Source: Gracilimonas sp034520725 (GTDB taxonomy: Bacteria; Bacteroidota; Rhodothermia; Balneolales; Balneolaceae). From it: 64,000 nt of DNA. The stretch covers positions 310,001 through 374,000 of the forward strand of contig JAXHNH010000003.1 of NCBI GenBank assembly GCA_034520725.1, read 5' to 3'. Of the stretch, positions 27,886 to 38,658 are shown piece after piece. Positions within the stretch are counted from its first letter, which is position 1, and each line of letters opens with the position of its first letter. The notes beneath the pieces are model-generated. The model saw nothing but the letters and a program-made list of their open reading frames with translations, was not told the origin of the DNA and did no database searches. Made by a program: the position numbers and the translations under genes.

Positions 27886-28938
27886 ATGGAACTTCGCAAA
27901 CAGGCCATTGGCATCGATATTTCTAAACAAACCTTCACCGCTTGTCTGGGCAGCTTATCCCAGGATAGCTCTATTCAACTTAGCCCGGTACAGACGTTTG
28001 ACAACTCTAAAAGCGGATTTAACCGATTACTTCGCTGGGCCAGGCCTATGATCGAGACGGACACTCCCGTGGTGTTTCTGATGGAATCAACCGGTGTGTA
28101 TTATCAACACCTGGCTCATCATCTTCACCGAATAGGAAAGGCCGTGCATGTGGTTTTGCCCAACACGAGTGCTCATTACGGGAAGAGTCTGAATGTCAAA
28201 ACAAAGACTGATGCGGTTGATGCGCAGGTATTAGCCCGATTTGGATTAGAACGCAGCCACAAACTATGGCGGCCTCCATCGCCCGTTCTCGCTGAGTTAC
28301 GCAATCTGACGCGCTACTATGTGCAGCTGCAGGAGCAAAAGACCACCGTGAACAACATGGTGCAAAGCAAACAGGCTGCTCATCATGTGCAACCGTTTAT
28401 TATCAGCAGCAATAAGCAGCTGGTTCGTCAGATCGACCGGCAAATCGAGCGATGTAAGCAGCAGATCGAACAGCTTATTGCCAGTGATCAGGCCTTGTCA
28501 GAGCGTGTAGACCAGCTGAGCAGTATTAAAGGAGTTGGGCGGTTAACGGTGGCGGTGATATTGGGCGAAACCCGGATGTTTGAAGGGATTGAAAATATAC
28601 GCCAATTAGCCAGTTATGCCGGATATGATGTGGTGGAGCGCGAGTCGGGAACATCGGTAAAGGGTAAGACACGGATCTCGAAAAAAGGGAATCGCTATAT
28701 TCGCAATGCCTTGTATTTTCCCGCCATGGTAGCCTGCCGGTTCAATCCGGACCTGAAGGAGTTTTACCAACGGGTCATTCAAAATAAACCTTCAAAAATG
28801 ATTGGTCAGGTAGCTGTACAGCGTAAGCTGCTAGTACTTATGTACAGCCTATACAAAAATGGAACCCGTTACCAACAGGGCTATAACAACGTAGCCCCAA
28901 CGCAAAGCATCGAGGCTACACAAGATAGTACGGGCTAA
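27886..28938 (+). CDS. IS110-family transposase (DEDD recombinase)
   Basis: 350 residues, intact. N-terminal RuvC-like DEDD domain: AIGIDISKQTF with the first Asp, FLMESTGVYY with Glu, and KTDAVDAQVLARFG with two Asp. C-terminal transposase_20 domain: LSSIKGVGRLTVAVILGET and ASYAGYDVVERESG followed by KKGNRYIRNALY; the Ser needed for catalysis lies in this half. Unlike its neighbours on both sides it is unbroken, so it may be active or recently acquired, or belong to a better-covered (multicopy) part of the assembly. Confidence 0.93.
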   Translation: MELRKQAIGIDISKQTFTACLGSLSQDSSIQLSPVQTFDNSKSGFNRLLRWARPMIETDTPVVFLMESTGVYYQHLAHHLHRIGKAVHVVLPNTSAHYGKSLNVKTKTDAVDAQVLARFGLERSHKLWRPPSPVLAELRNLTRYYVQLQEQKTTVNNMVQSKQAAHHVQPFIISSNKQLVRQIDRQIERCKQQIEQLIASDQALSERVDQLSSIKGVGRLTVAVILGETRMFEGIENIRQLASYAGYDVVERESGTSVKGKTRISKKGNRYIRNALYFPAMVACRFNPDLKEFYQRVIQNKPSKMIGQVAVQRKLLVLMYSLYKNGTRYQQGYNNVAPTQSIEATQDSTG

Positions 28939-28958
28939 AGCACGTACTTCTTAAAGGA

Positions 28959-28980
28959 AACAGAATATAAATATTCTGTT
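28959..28980. repeat. 22-bp palindrome after the IS110 transposase
   Basis: Perfect arms AACAGAATAT and ATATTCTGTT separated by AA, 21 bases after the transposase stop. It may be a terminator-like structure or part of the right end of the element. Confidence 0.6.
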
Positions 28981-29093
28981 CACATTTTACTTGTTATTCA
29001 ATAGATGTGGCCTGTTGTTGCTTTTAACTGCCCCATAGACATCATTTATAACTGAAACAAGTTCTCGATCAAAATCAGTTAGCTTACTCACGT

Positions 29094-30278
29094 ATGATGA
29101 ACCGCTCAACTTGTTTACTGTAGTTGTTCTCAGCTCACTGTTCAGTGTTGTTTACGGCGTGTGAGTGATTCCACGGAATGCTGATCCGGACGATGTTTGA
29201 GGATGCCCGTAAAGTGTAGACCTAGCCATGACCTAGGAGTCGCCGAACTGATCCAGGATGAATATTTCAGCGTGGGATCGTACGGTACGGTCAATGATCG
29301 TGCTGTGGCTTCAGACGAGGAAGGCAATGTCTTTGTTGTGAACGATTACAATAAAAAGATCGAGGTTTTTGATAGAACCGGTGATCAAATTGGGAGCCTG
29401 GGCGGAGTTGGGAGTGATCCTGGGGATTACCAAAACCCGACGTATCTGAAAGTTCAGGATGGTCACCTTTACACCTTTGATAATTCATTTAACACGGGCT
29501 TATAAATACGAGCTTCCGGGGCGTGGACTTAGGTCTGTGGCGGAACTTGAAAATGCCATCAGTCAGCTGAGCATCGACTCACTGAAATCGGCAAAATCCG
29601 TTAAATTGGAGGTGACCCGCAGGTGGGAAAAACTGCCTTGTTGGTTTTCAGCTGGTGAAGAGTACGGAAGAGCGGCGGCTGATATTCTACTATAAGGTAG
29701 ACGAAAACGGGAAGATCCTGTCAGATCAAATGTTGTCTGTTAATAACCGAAATCTGCATGTTGACCGAACGGTTGAACCCCCACTGATCATGATGCTACC
29801 ATATGAACCTGAGGTTTTGGTTAAAACTGATTCCCAAGGCGGCATCTACAAAATAGACGCCAACCATTTCCTGATCACTGGTAATGGATGGTGCCGGGGC
29901 ACCGAAATTGAATCGAGGTACTATCCTTTGGAAAAACACAACCTCATTCGTTCTGAAGTGGTAGAGTCTTTACACGGATACCTTCACGCCGCCAGGGCCA
30001 TAAGAAGAGTTTCTTTGCCGGATGAATGGCCGAGCTCTCTCCCATGTTTTGATGGATGATACAGGGTCGGCTTGTGGGCTGCCTCCATGGTTTCGGATCC
30101 TGAGATCTATAAATGGTTTATTATACGCGCACTCCGGCGAGCCCTGAGCTGACATCTTTGTCACCCTTTCAAGAGATCTTCGTATAGAAAGCTGTGAAGG
30201 GCAAATCAGGTTTATATCAAAACGTTTAATTCGGCTGAGTATTCCGATCAGGTTTTAAGATATTCTTTAAAGTTTTAG
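29094..30278 (+). pseudogene. 6-bladed beta-propeller (NHL-like) lipoprotein, heavily frameshifted
   Basis: Reads as a Bacteroidota/Balneolales 6-bladed propeller protein: start MMNRSTCLL with a broken signal reaching LFTAC at 29094; then NDRAVASDEEGNVFVVNDYNKKIEVFDRTGDQIGSLG (blade), NPTYLKVQDGHLYTFD, IFYYKVDENGKILSDQM, GGIYKIDANHFLITGNGW, SLPDEWPSL and a C-terminus FNSAEYSDQVLRYSLKF ending at 30278. At least seven frame changes in 1.2 kb. Related propellers often stand beside glycan-use genes, as here, but their role is unknown. Probably an intact gene under sequence errors. Confidence 0.65.
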
Positions 30279-30294
30279 TTACCCTAAAAGCCAT

Positions 30295-32802
30295 ATGTTT
30301 GTCTGAGATCAGTAGGCACGATTCAGGTCTCTATATTCGTGTTGGTGCTGATACTCATTTCGCTCTTTCATCGAACGATATTCTCTAACTGCTCTGCTAC
30401 TCGTTTCGGTTTTTCTTGTTGCCCGTAAATTCAAGCTCTAAAGCTTGAGACCATTCAAACGCAGTTCGATTTCAACACAGAATGGGAATTCGTGTAAGAA
30501 TATGGACACCACTATAACGGATGAACTGTTTGATCCAAATTCAGTGCAGTTCGAGTGGGAATCGATTCGCCTGCCACATACCGCGAATATTGAACCGCTG
30601 GTCATTCAGGATCAGCAGTGGCAGGGCGACAAGTTTTATCGAAAATTCTTTACGGTTGAGGAGTCAAACTTGAAGGCAAGCACATTACCCTGAAGTTTGA
30701 AGGAGCCATGCACGAAGCTGACATCTTCCTGAACGGTGAAAAAGTTGGATACAACGCAGGCGGTTATCTGCCTTTTGTGGTCGATATCTGAGAACACCTA
30801 AGCTTTGGGGAAGAAAATGCCCTGCTGGTTAAACTGAATAATGAGGATAATCTACCATCCCTCCGGGCAAAGCCATCGGAGGTTTTGGATTTCACTATTA
30901 CGGCGGAATTTACCGGGATGTGTATCCTGATAGTCGAAGATAAACTTAGAATCCCTGACCCGATCGAAGCAAACCGGGTGGCTGCCGGTGGACTGCTGGT
31001 TTCTTATGGAAAATGTGTCTAATGAAGAGGCCACCGTTTCGGTTCAAACCGATATCGAAAATATCAAGAGCTGAGTCAGCTGATGCCGATTTAATATATA
31101 TCCTGCAGGATGTTGACGGTAATACAGTAGCATTATCAGAAGCAATGGTGTCAGTCTCATCCGAGTTCCAATATCCTTCACACTGAGAAATTATTGGTTC
31201 AGGATCCGAACCTTTGGTCACCGGCAACACCAGATCTGTACACTCTTACGGTACAGCTTTATGACGGGGGTAAACTGATCGACAGTGAGCAACAGCGAAT
31301 CGGGATCAGAACCTTTGGCTTTGATGAGGACAATCAGTTTGTTCTGAATGGAGAGCGGTTATATTTGCGGGGTACGAATCGCCATCAGGATTACCCGTAC
31401 ATCGGCTATGCCCTTTCTGATGAAGCTCAGTACCGCGATGCCTACAAGATCAAGGAAGCTGGATTTCAATTTCATACGTATTGCACATTATCCGCCCGGA
31501 TCCTGCATTTCCTGAAAGCCGCTGATGAACTGGGACTATTGTTTATGGATGCTATTCCCGGTTGGCAGTATTATGAGGACGGCTTCTTTGCGAGAACGTG
31601 CCCTGAATGACGTTCAGAAAAATGGTTCGCAGACGACCGGTAACCACCCCAGCATTATTTTCTGGGAGGCCTCACTGAATGAATCTGACATGCCGGAGGA
31701 ATTCATGGAGCAGGCTCATGCCACAGTCAAGGAAGAACTGCCGATAGAAGATAATTACACGAGCGGCTGGATGGATTATGCTTATGATATATTCATTCCG
31801 GCGCGGCAGCATTCACGTCCGCCTGCCTACTGGAGCGACTACGACAAGGACAAACCCCTGTTCATTGCTGAATATGGTGACTGGGAATATTATGCTCAAA
31901 ATGCCGGATTCAATCAGGATGCCTTTGAGGATCTTCAGGAAGAAGAACGAACCTCACGTCAGCTTAGGGGAGATGGTCAGCGCAACTGGCACAACAGGCC
32001 CTTGAATTTTCAGGAGGCCCACAACTCAAACCTGATGGGACATTCATTCGGCGATGCCAACTGGGTGATGTATGATTATAATCGCGGATATGCCCCTGAT
32101 ATTGAGTCTTCAGGGATTCAGGGATATTTTTAGGATCCCGAAATTCGCGAACTACTTTTATGCGAGTCAGGCCGGACCTGAGTTAGAAGAAATGGATACC
32201 CGAATTCTATGGTCCGATGGTGTACATCGCCAATTATTGGTCAGATCCTGAATTTCACTGATGTAAAGGTGTACAGTAATGCTGAGGAAGTTGCACTGTT
32301 CCTGAACGGAGAAGAAGTTACCGTCAGCAGCCGGATACAGATCGGGTTTCTACTGAATTGGATCATCCGCCTTTTAGTTTCAATGATCTGAAGAATTTGA
32401 GGCCGGGATCCTTGAAAGCTGTAGCTTATATGGAAGGTGAAGCCTGTGGCTGAATTCATGAGCGGATCACCCCTGAGGAACCTAGCCAGAACTTGAAGAT
32501 GAGCGTGGACCTTAAGCGGTAAGGAGATCCAAAGCGGTAACGAATGACGTGGTATTCGTTTACGCCAACGTTGTCGATGAAAACGGACACCACCGTCTGG
32601 GATGCTGAAAACCGAGGTTGAGTTTGACACTGGAAGGGGAAGGCGAACTGATAGGCCACAATCCAATTGCTGCTGAAGCCGGAATCGCCACTGTACTATT
32701 CCGAGCCGGTGAGAATCCCGGTAACGTGACGATCACGAGCCATCTGCAGACGGACTGGAAGCCGGTTCAATCATATTAACCAGTAAACTAAGTTCACCAT
32801 GA
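30295..32802 (+). CDS. Glycoside hydrolase family 2, beta-galactosidase-like (many frameshifts)
   Basis: Exported GH2 enzyme, about 830 residues when joined. Pieces in order: hydrophobic leader FVLVLILISLF near 30335; jelly-roll domain (IRLPHTANIEP, LKFEGAMHEADIFLNGEKVGYNAGGYLPF); Ig-like linker (DPNLWSPATPDLYTL, RIGIRTFGFDEDNQFVLNGERLYLRGTNRHQDYPYIG); catalytic barrel with NHPSIIFWEASLNESD (acid/base Glu, about 31650-31695) and FIAEYGDW (likely nucleophile Glu, near 31870); C-terminal Ig-like VYSNAEEVALFLNGEEV. The end LEAGSIILTSKLSSP overlaps the next start as ATGA at 32799, which supports the chosen frame. Start uncertain by tens of bases. Confidence 0.78.
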
Positions 32803-33884
32803 AGACTCAAAGATCAATTTTTCAGCTTAGTAATTGTAATTCTGATCAGCCAAGAACGCAATAGCACAGCCAACAGACTCCACCTCTTTTCATCTGAATT
32901 ATGCGGTTGGGAGCCGATCTTTCGTTCCTGAAAATGGCTGAGGAAGATGGATACAGAGTTCAAGGATAATGGTGTGGTAAAGCCGGCGCTGGATATTTTC
33001 AGGGATCATGGATATGACTGGATCAGACTTGAGGCTTGTTTCACTCTCCTGACCGGTTGCCTAACGATCTGGAGTATACCATTGAGTTGGCACAGGAAGC
33101 ACAAAAGCGTGGGATGAAGTTCCTCCTCGATTATCACTATGCAGACAGCTGGGCCGATCCGCAAGCAACAGTGGATGCCGAAGGCATGGGAAGGACTGGA
33201 GTACGAGGCACTCAGGGATTCTGTGTATGAATACACAAAAAGCACTATTGAAGCCTTTCGGTGAAGCCGGAGTGATGCCAAAAATGGTGCAGATATCGGG
33301 AATCAAATATGAAACGGGATGATGTGGCCCACGGGCAGATTCCCGACAGACTGGGATGCTTTTGCCGGACTGCTTCAGGCAGGGATTGACGGTGTGGATG
33401 CCGGTCGCGGTCAGGAAATGCGTCCACCGATCATGGTTCATTATGATAACGGCGCCGATGCTAAAGGAAACCGGGAATTCTACGACAACATTGAGAGAAT
33501 ACTAGGCATTGAATTTGATATCATCGGCCTCTCCTACTACCCGTGGTGGCATGGAAATCTACTGGAAGTTCAGAGAAAAATCTGCTTTCCTTGATGAGAC
33601 ATTATGATGAGGATATAATCCTGGTGGAAACGGCTTACAATTGGCGACCTTCAGAGTATACTGAGGAAGGAGCATTGGCACCATGGCCGGAAACTCCCGA
33701 GGGGCAAAAAGATTTTCTGGAAACAGTTCACGAAACGCTCATCAACATAAACAGTTCGCGAATTAAGGGTATCTTTTGGTGGGAACCGGCGGTAACAGGT
33801 GGATTGCGTTCACGCGGTTATTTTGATGATGACGGCAACGCCCTTCCGGTTATAAATGTGTTCGATAAATACAAAAGGAATTAA
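32799..33884 (+). CDS. GH53 arabinogalactan endo-beta-1,4-galactanase (frameshifted)
   Basis: Endo-galactanase that cuts the beta-1,4-galactan side chains of pectin. The leader MKTQRSIF with a hydrophobic stretch (VIVILIS) is followed by YAVGADLSFLKMAEEDG, KFLLDYHYADSWADPQ, the acid/base region QIGNE-TGMMWPTG near 33285-33320, MVHYDNGADAKGNREFYDN, FDIIGLSYYPWWHG, and the nucleophile in ILVETAYNW near 33620; it ends WWEPAVTGG…FDKYKRN. About 360 residues with at least four frame changes. Coupled to GH2 by ATGA and followed after 16 bases by galK. Confidence 0.82.
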
Positions 33885-33900
33885 GAGACGATATCAGTTA

Positions 33901-35056
33901 ATGAATGATTTAGAAAACAAGATCAGAGAACAGTTCAGAGATAAATATAAAAGCGAACCGTTGATGATCGAGTCGCCGGGAAGGGTGAATTTGATCGGAG
34001 ATCATACCGACTACAATGATGGTTTTGTACTGCCGGCTGCCATCGATAAAGTGATCGTTCTAGGTATAGGCAAAAATAAGCTTGGGAAGATCCGGGCGTT
34101 TTCAGCGGACATGAATGAATCGGTGGTGCTGGACCTGAATGACATGCATAAAAGTGATAAGCACTGGGCCAACTACATAAAAGGCGTGGTAGCTGAACTT
34201 CAAAAAAAGAAATATAAACTGAAGGGTTTTGACGTGGTCTTTGGTGGAAATATTCCGATCGGTGCCGGCTTGTCATCTTCAGCTGCTTTGGAAGGTGCAT
34301 TAACTGTAGGGCTTGATAAGCTATTCAAGCTTGGTATTGACCGAAAGAAAATGGCACGGATCGGACAGCTGACTGAGCACAATCATGTGGGAGTGAACTG
34401 TGGCATCATGGATCAGTTCATCAACCTGCATGGTGAGCCAGACAAGGCATTGAAACTGGATTGCCGAAACCCTCGATTATGAGCTCTATCCTTTTCATCA
34501 GGAAGACATTAAGATCGTTCTGTGTAACTCAAAAGTGAGCCATAATCTGGCCGATTCTGAATACAACGTGAGACGTGCGCAATGTGAAAAAGGAGTTAAG
34601 GTTTTGCAAAAGTATGATCCGAAAATTCGGAATCTTCGTGATGTGAGCATGGATCTGCTGATGGAGCATCAGAGAGAAATGGATCCGGTGGTTTATAAGC
34701 GCTGTAAATTTGTGCTGGAAGAAAATGAAAGGGTTCACAAAGCTTGTGAAGACCTCAGCAAGGATGACCTTAGTTCATTTGGTCAGCGCCTGTTTGAGTC
34801 CCATGAAGGACTAAGCAAAGATTATGAGGTAAGCTGTGAGGAACTCGATATCCTGGTTGAGCTAGCCAAAGGTCAGGACGGGCTGCTGGGTTGCCGCATG
34901 ATGGGTGGTGGTTTCGGTGGCTGCACGATAAACCTGGTGGAGAATGATCAGGTGAAGACCTTCAAAGAGTACATGTCGAAAGCGTATAAGGAACGTACAG
35001 GTATTGAAGCAGAGATCTACATCACTCAGATAAACGGTGGCACGAGAATTTTATAG
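33901..35056 (+). CDS. galK: Galactokinase (one frameshift)
   Basis: GHMP kinase that makes galactose-1-phosphate. I take ATG 33901 (MNDLENKIREQF), the first methionine in register with the family. Signatures: PGRVNLIGDHTDYNDGFVLP, phosphate loop GAGLSSSAALE, and MGGGFGGCTINLV near the end. The two halves join as …KLDCR-TLDYELYPF… after removal of one A near 34468, giving about 384 residues. Follows the two galactan hydrolases and precedes galT, so the operon feeds free galactose into the Leloir pathway. Confidence 0.93.
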
Positions 35057-35074
35057 CAACAGCAGGAGTTAACA

Positions 35075-36123
35075 ATGAAGTTAGATTTCACAAAACATCC
35101 GCACCGACGACAGAATTTATTGACCGGGGAATGGGTGCAGGTTTCGCCGCATCGAACCAAGCGTCCGTGGCAGGGGCAGGAAGAGGAAACGGCTCAGGAT
35201 AAAAAGCCTGAATACGATCCGAACTGTTATTTATGTCCCGGCAACGACCGGGCGGGTGATGCCAAGAATCCGGAGTACACCTCCACCTTTTCATTTGTGA
35301 GAATGATTTCAGTGCCTTGCTGCCGGATACTTCTAATGAGGAAGTGAACGACAATGATCTGCTGATCGCGAAAGGGGACGCGGTATTTGCAAGGTGATCT
35401 GCTTTTCACCACGGCATGATCTGACGCTTGCTGAAATGGAGTTGCCCCAGATTGAAAACGTGGTGGATCTGTGGATTGATGAATACAAAGAGCTTGGCGA
35501 AAAGGACTTCATCAATTACGTGCAGATCTTTGAAAACCGTGGTGAGGTGATGGGCAGCAGCAATCCCCATCCGCACGGACAGATATGGGCACAGGAAACC
35601 ATCCCGGAAGAGCCGGCCAAAGAGCTGACACAATTCAAAGCTTACTACAAGAAACACGGACGCACGATACTTTCCGATTACCTGAAGCTTGAGCTGGACC
35701 GTAAAGAACGTTTGGTGGTTGAAAACGATCACTTTGCCGTGGTGGTACCCTTCTGGGCTTTCTGGCCATTTGAGACCCTGGTGATCAGTAAGCGGCCTTT
35801 TGCCCGTTTTACAGATATGACGGATGAAGAGCGAAAGGCTCTGGCTGATATCGTGAAGAAGATCACCGTTAAGTACGATAACGTATTCAAGGTTTCCTTC
35901 CCTTATTCAGCCGGATTCCACCCGGCGCCAACGGATGGCAAGGACCATCCTGAGTGGCATTTTCATATGCACTTCTACCCGCCACTATTCAGGTCTGCTA
36001 CCATCAAGAAGTTCAGGGTTGGCTATGAGATGCTGGCCAATTCCCAGCGGGACGTGACAGCCGGAATTCAGTGCCGGATGGCTGAGAGAGTTGCCGGATG
36101 TGCATTACAAAAAGCGTGGGTGA
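35075..36123 (+). CDS. galT: Galactose-1-phosphate uridylyltransferase (two or more frameshifts)
   Basis: Second Leloir enzyme. N-terminus: HPHRRQNLLTGEWVQVSPHRTKRPWQGQ and zinc-type CYLCPGN; active-site SNPHPHGQIWA with the nucleophilic His; then HFHMHFYPP. The apparent C-terminus ending at 36158 is out of frame; taking out one G near 36057 gives AEFSAGWLRELPDVHYKKRG and a stop at 36121-36123. A second break lies at about 35300-35390. About 348 residues. No galE is seen in the window. Confidence 0.92.
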
Positions 36124-36154
36124 TCTTCACGGACCAATGCAGCCAATATAAACG

Positions 36155-36182
36155 GTAGCGACGCGATTCATCGCGTCGCTAC
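36155..36182. repeat. 28-bp perfect palindrome between galT and the symporter gene
   Basis: Arms GTAGCGACGCGA and TCGCGTCGCTAC around TTCA. Strong hairpin between two convergent genes; no T-run. It may act as a bidirectional terminator or be a dispersed palindrome. Confidence 0.7.
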
Positions 36183-36281
36183 TCGTTTTGGGTTATATGT
36201 TTGGCAATTATATCTTTAATGACACCCTCGCCCAGACCTGCCACTGTCGATTTACCCATTCATTTACGTTAAATTGGAAAT

Positions 36282-36308
36282 CCATCTGACGGATCACTCG
36301 TCTGATGG
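36282..36308. repeat. Short copy of the CCATC-T-GACG hairpin family
   Basis: CCATCTGACG / CGTCTGATGG with a single T.T mismatch at the same place as in the 58-nt hairpins at 44753, 47177 and 47498. It lies behind the symporter gene terminator. Confidence 0.55.
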
Positions 36309-36342
36309 ATTGTTTGATCCTGCATCGTATCTCCCAACAAAA

Positions 36343-36376
36343 AACGGTCTGACGGGCTTGGAGCCGTCAGACCGTT
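36343..36376 (-). terminator. Terminator of the sugar symporter gene
   Basis: 13-bp perfect stem (AACGGTCTGACGG with CCGTCAGACCGTT) followed on the minus strand by a T-run (A-run 36337-36344 on the plus strand). It lies inside the longest ORF, which shows that the last 35 codons of that ORF are not coding and that the true stop is upstream of 36376. Confidence 0.85.
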
Positions 36377-36379
36377 GAG

Positions 36380-38078
36380 GTATGATCCAACAAACAAACA
36401 CTGCAATGCGTTCTTATTGTTCTGAATAATTGTTGTTTTAACCGCATACCAGGACATGGCGTATAAGGCGGTGGTGATGATCAGGATCGTGTAGGCGCCA
36501 ATGTTAAAAGCCGGACTGGTTTTGAACATAGAAGCCGTTGTGTGGATCGCTTCGGGATCTTCATCTTCCGGATTGGTAGTAAGACTCACGCCGGCAATGA
36601 TCACAACCGTCAGGATCATGGTGTAATACATTTGTGTGAGGAAAGGTAATTCCAAAGAAGGCAGCTTAAGTAGAAGTGCGATCACAATGGACGATAACAC
36701 TCCATAAATGGCACCTTTGGTAGTGGTCTTTTTCCAGAAAAGTCCCATGATGAATACAGCTAGAATACCCGGACTCACCACACCGGTATATTCCTGAATG
36801 AATTGAAATACCTGTGGCACATCTTCCAGAAATGGTGCTATCAGAACAGCCGTTACAAGTGCTACAGCGGCTGTAATTCGGCCCATATTTACTGTCTGCT
36901 TATCTGAGGCATTTTTATTGATATAGGCCCGATAGATATCCATGGTAAAGATGGTGGCCACAGAATTCAGCATGGAAGCCAGTGAAGAAACGATGGCTGC
37001 GGCAAGAGCGGCTACCACAAGTCCCTTAAAGCCCGGGGATCAGAAACACACTGATCAGCCACGGATAGGCATTATCATACTCAATACTTCCATCAGGGTT
37101 GGTAAAGACACTGAGAACTCCGGGGATCTGAGCAGTTCCTTCAGGTTGTGTGTAAAGCACGTAAACTATGATTCCGGGGATTACAACGATGAGCGGGATC
37201 AGCAACTTTAAAAAGGCGGCAAATATAATTCCCTTCTGTGATTCCTTTAGCGACTTAGCTGCAAGGGTTCTTTGAATGATATATTGATTGAATCCCCAAT
37301 AGTAGAGGTTGGCCACCCAGAGTCCGCCGATCAAAACAGCAATGCCAGGCAGGTTATCGAATTCGGGATTTGATCGCTCAAGGATCATATTGAATTTATC
37401 GCCTGCGGTATCATACAGGTGAGCCATGCCGTTCAGGATACCGCCCTCTGGCGTTATGTTATATAATGCTGCGAAAGTTGTTACAAAGCCACCAAGAACA
37501 AGCAGTCCAACCTGAAGCACATCAGTCCATGCAACCGCTGAAAGTCCGCCATACAGGGAATAGGCTGCAGCAATCAGGGCAAGGCCAAGAAGAGCATAGA
37601 TAACCAGACTGCCGTCACCGGTTCCCATGATCGTATCCAGTGCTTTGGCCCCCAAAAACATCACCGTAGTCAGGTTCACAAAAACGAATAGAGCGATCCA
37701 GAAAATAGCCAGAATAGTTTTGAGCGTGGTGTTATAACGATGCTCAATAAATTCAGGGATCGTATAGAGTTTCTTTTCAATGAAAATGGGGAGCAAGTAT
37801 TTACCCACAATGATCAGGGTGATGGCGGCCATCCATTCGTAAGAGGCGATGGCAAGTCCAACGGCAAACCCGGAGCCTGACATTCCTATGATCTGTTCGG
37901 CTGAGATATTTGCAGCGATCAGGGATGCACCAATGGCCCACCATGGTAGAGACTTTCCGGCAAGGAAATAATCCTCTGCATTTTTTTGATGGCCTTCTTT
38001 ATCTCTTGATACCCACAAGCCTATCCCGATGATCAAAGCACAGTAGGCTACGAAAACAAAAATGTCTATTCCTGTCAT
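36380..38078 (-). CDS. Sodium/sugar symporter, SSS family SglT-like (frameshifted)
   Basis: Na+-coupled sugar carrier, 13-14 membrane helices. Signatures: AEDYFLAGKSLPWWAIGASLIAANISAEQ, IPEFIEHRYN, AYSLYGGLSAVAWTDVLQV, WGFNQYIIQRTLAAKSL and, after a break at about 37022, AALAAAIVSSLASMLNSVATIFTMDIYR. Such carriers beside galK/galT move galactose or glucose; here galactose is the obvious inference. The longest ORF runs to 36269, through a terminator; a small shift near 36425-36440 would give an earlier stop, so the end given is approximate. Convergent with galT. Confidence 0.88.
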
Positions 38079-38311
38079 AACGCCTGATTTATTTGAGAGA
38101 AAATATCAGACCAAAGGTAAAATGAAGACGACAAAATTGCTTAGCCAATTTTCGAGAATTTATTTAGCTAATAAAATTGAGCAATAGTTTTAAAGTAAAA
38201 AGTATGTTTAGGAACGGTAAAAAAATATATTTGATTCTGTAGTATATATAATAATTCATCATAATCACTATATTAATATTTAAGATCATTGGTTAACAAA
38301 ATAATACAGTT
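38079..38311. other. AT-rich intergenic region, divergent promoters
   Basis: Very AT-rich 230 bp between the symporter gene and the small gene at 38312. It must hold both promoters. No repeat or clear operator is seen. Confidence 0.4.
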
Positions 38312-38563
38312 ATGGATATTAAATTTGTAAAGCGTACTAACATTAAGTCATCAAAGAAGAGAACCTCAAAATTCAAACCTTTACTGGAAGCTATAGAAAA
38401 GCTTAAGCCGGGTGGGCAGGCGGTTGAGGTGAGTTACTCAAACGAAAAGAATATCAATTCAATGCGTACGGCTGTTTATCAGTTTGGTAAACAGAACGAT
38501 TTTAAAGTGAAAAGCAGAAGAGACGCTGACAACAAAAAGATCTATTTCTATCGCGATAAATAG
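38312..38563 (+). CDS. Small basic protein of unknown function
   Basis: 83 residues, rich in Lys (pI high), no membrane segment or Cys. Pattern FKPLLEAIEKLKPGGQAVEVSY followed by SMRTAVYQFGKQNDFKVKSRRDADNKKIYFYRDK suggests a compact alpha/beta fold, possibly nucleic-acid binding. I do not recognise the family. Unbroken, with a normal start and own intergenic regions, so I think it is a real gene. Confidence 0.65.
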   Translation: MDIKFVKRTNIKSSKKRTSKFKPLLEAIEKLKPGGQAVEVSYSNEKNINSMRTAVYQFGKQNDFKVKSRRDADNKKIYFYRDK

Positions 38564-38658
38564 AAAGTGAATTCAAAAATATTTAGTTAGATAAATTTGT
38601 TTGTCATTCCCATGAAGGCGGGGATATTTTTGTTGGAAGAAAACTATTCCAATTCTAA

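Larger units (their letters stand above)
27640..28990 (+). mobile_element. IS110-family insertion element (ends not determined)
   Basis: Contains one transposase gene with about 240 bp of non-coding DNA before it and a short tail after it. IS110 elements often lack terminal inverted repeats and target duplications, so exact ends cannot be read here. The non-coding part before the gene (about 27640-27885) is of the size that carries the bridge RNA in the IS110 group. A palindrome at 28959-28980 marks the right side. Confidence 0.7.

Noticed and set aside
38312..38563. Ribosomal or known nucleoid protein
   Set aside because: Small and basic, but I can match it to no such family, so it stays hypothetical.
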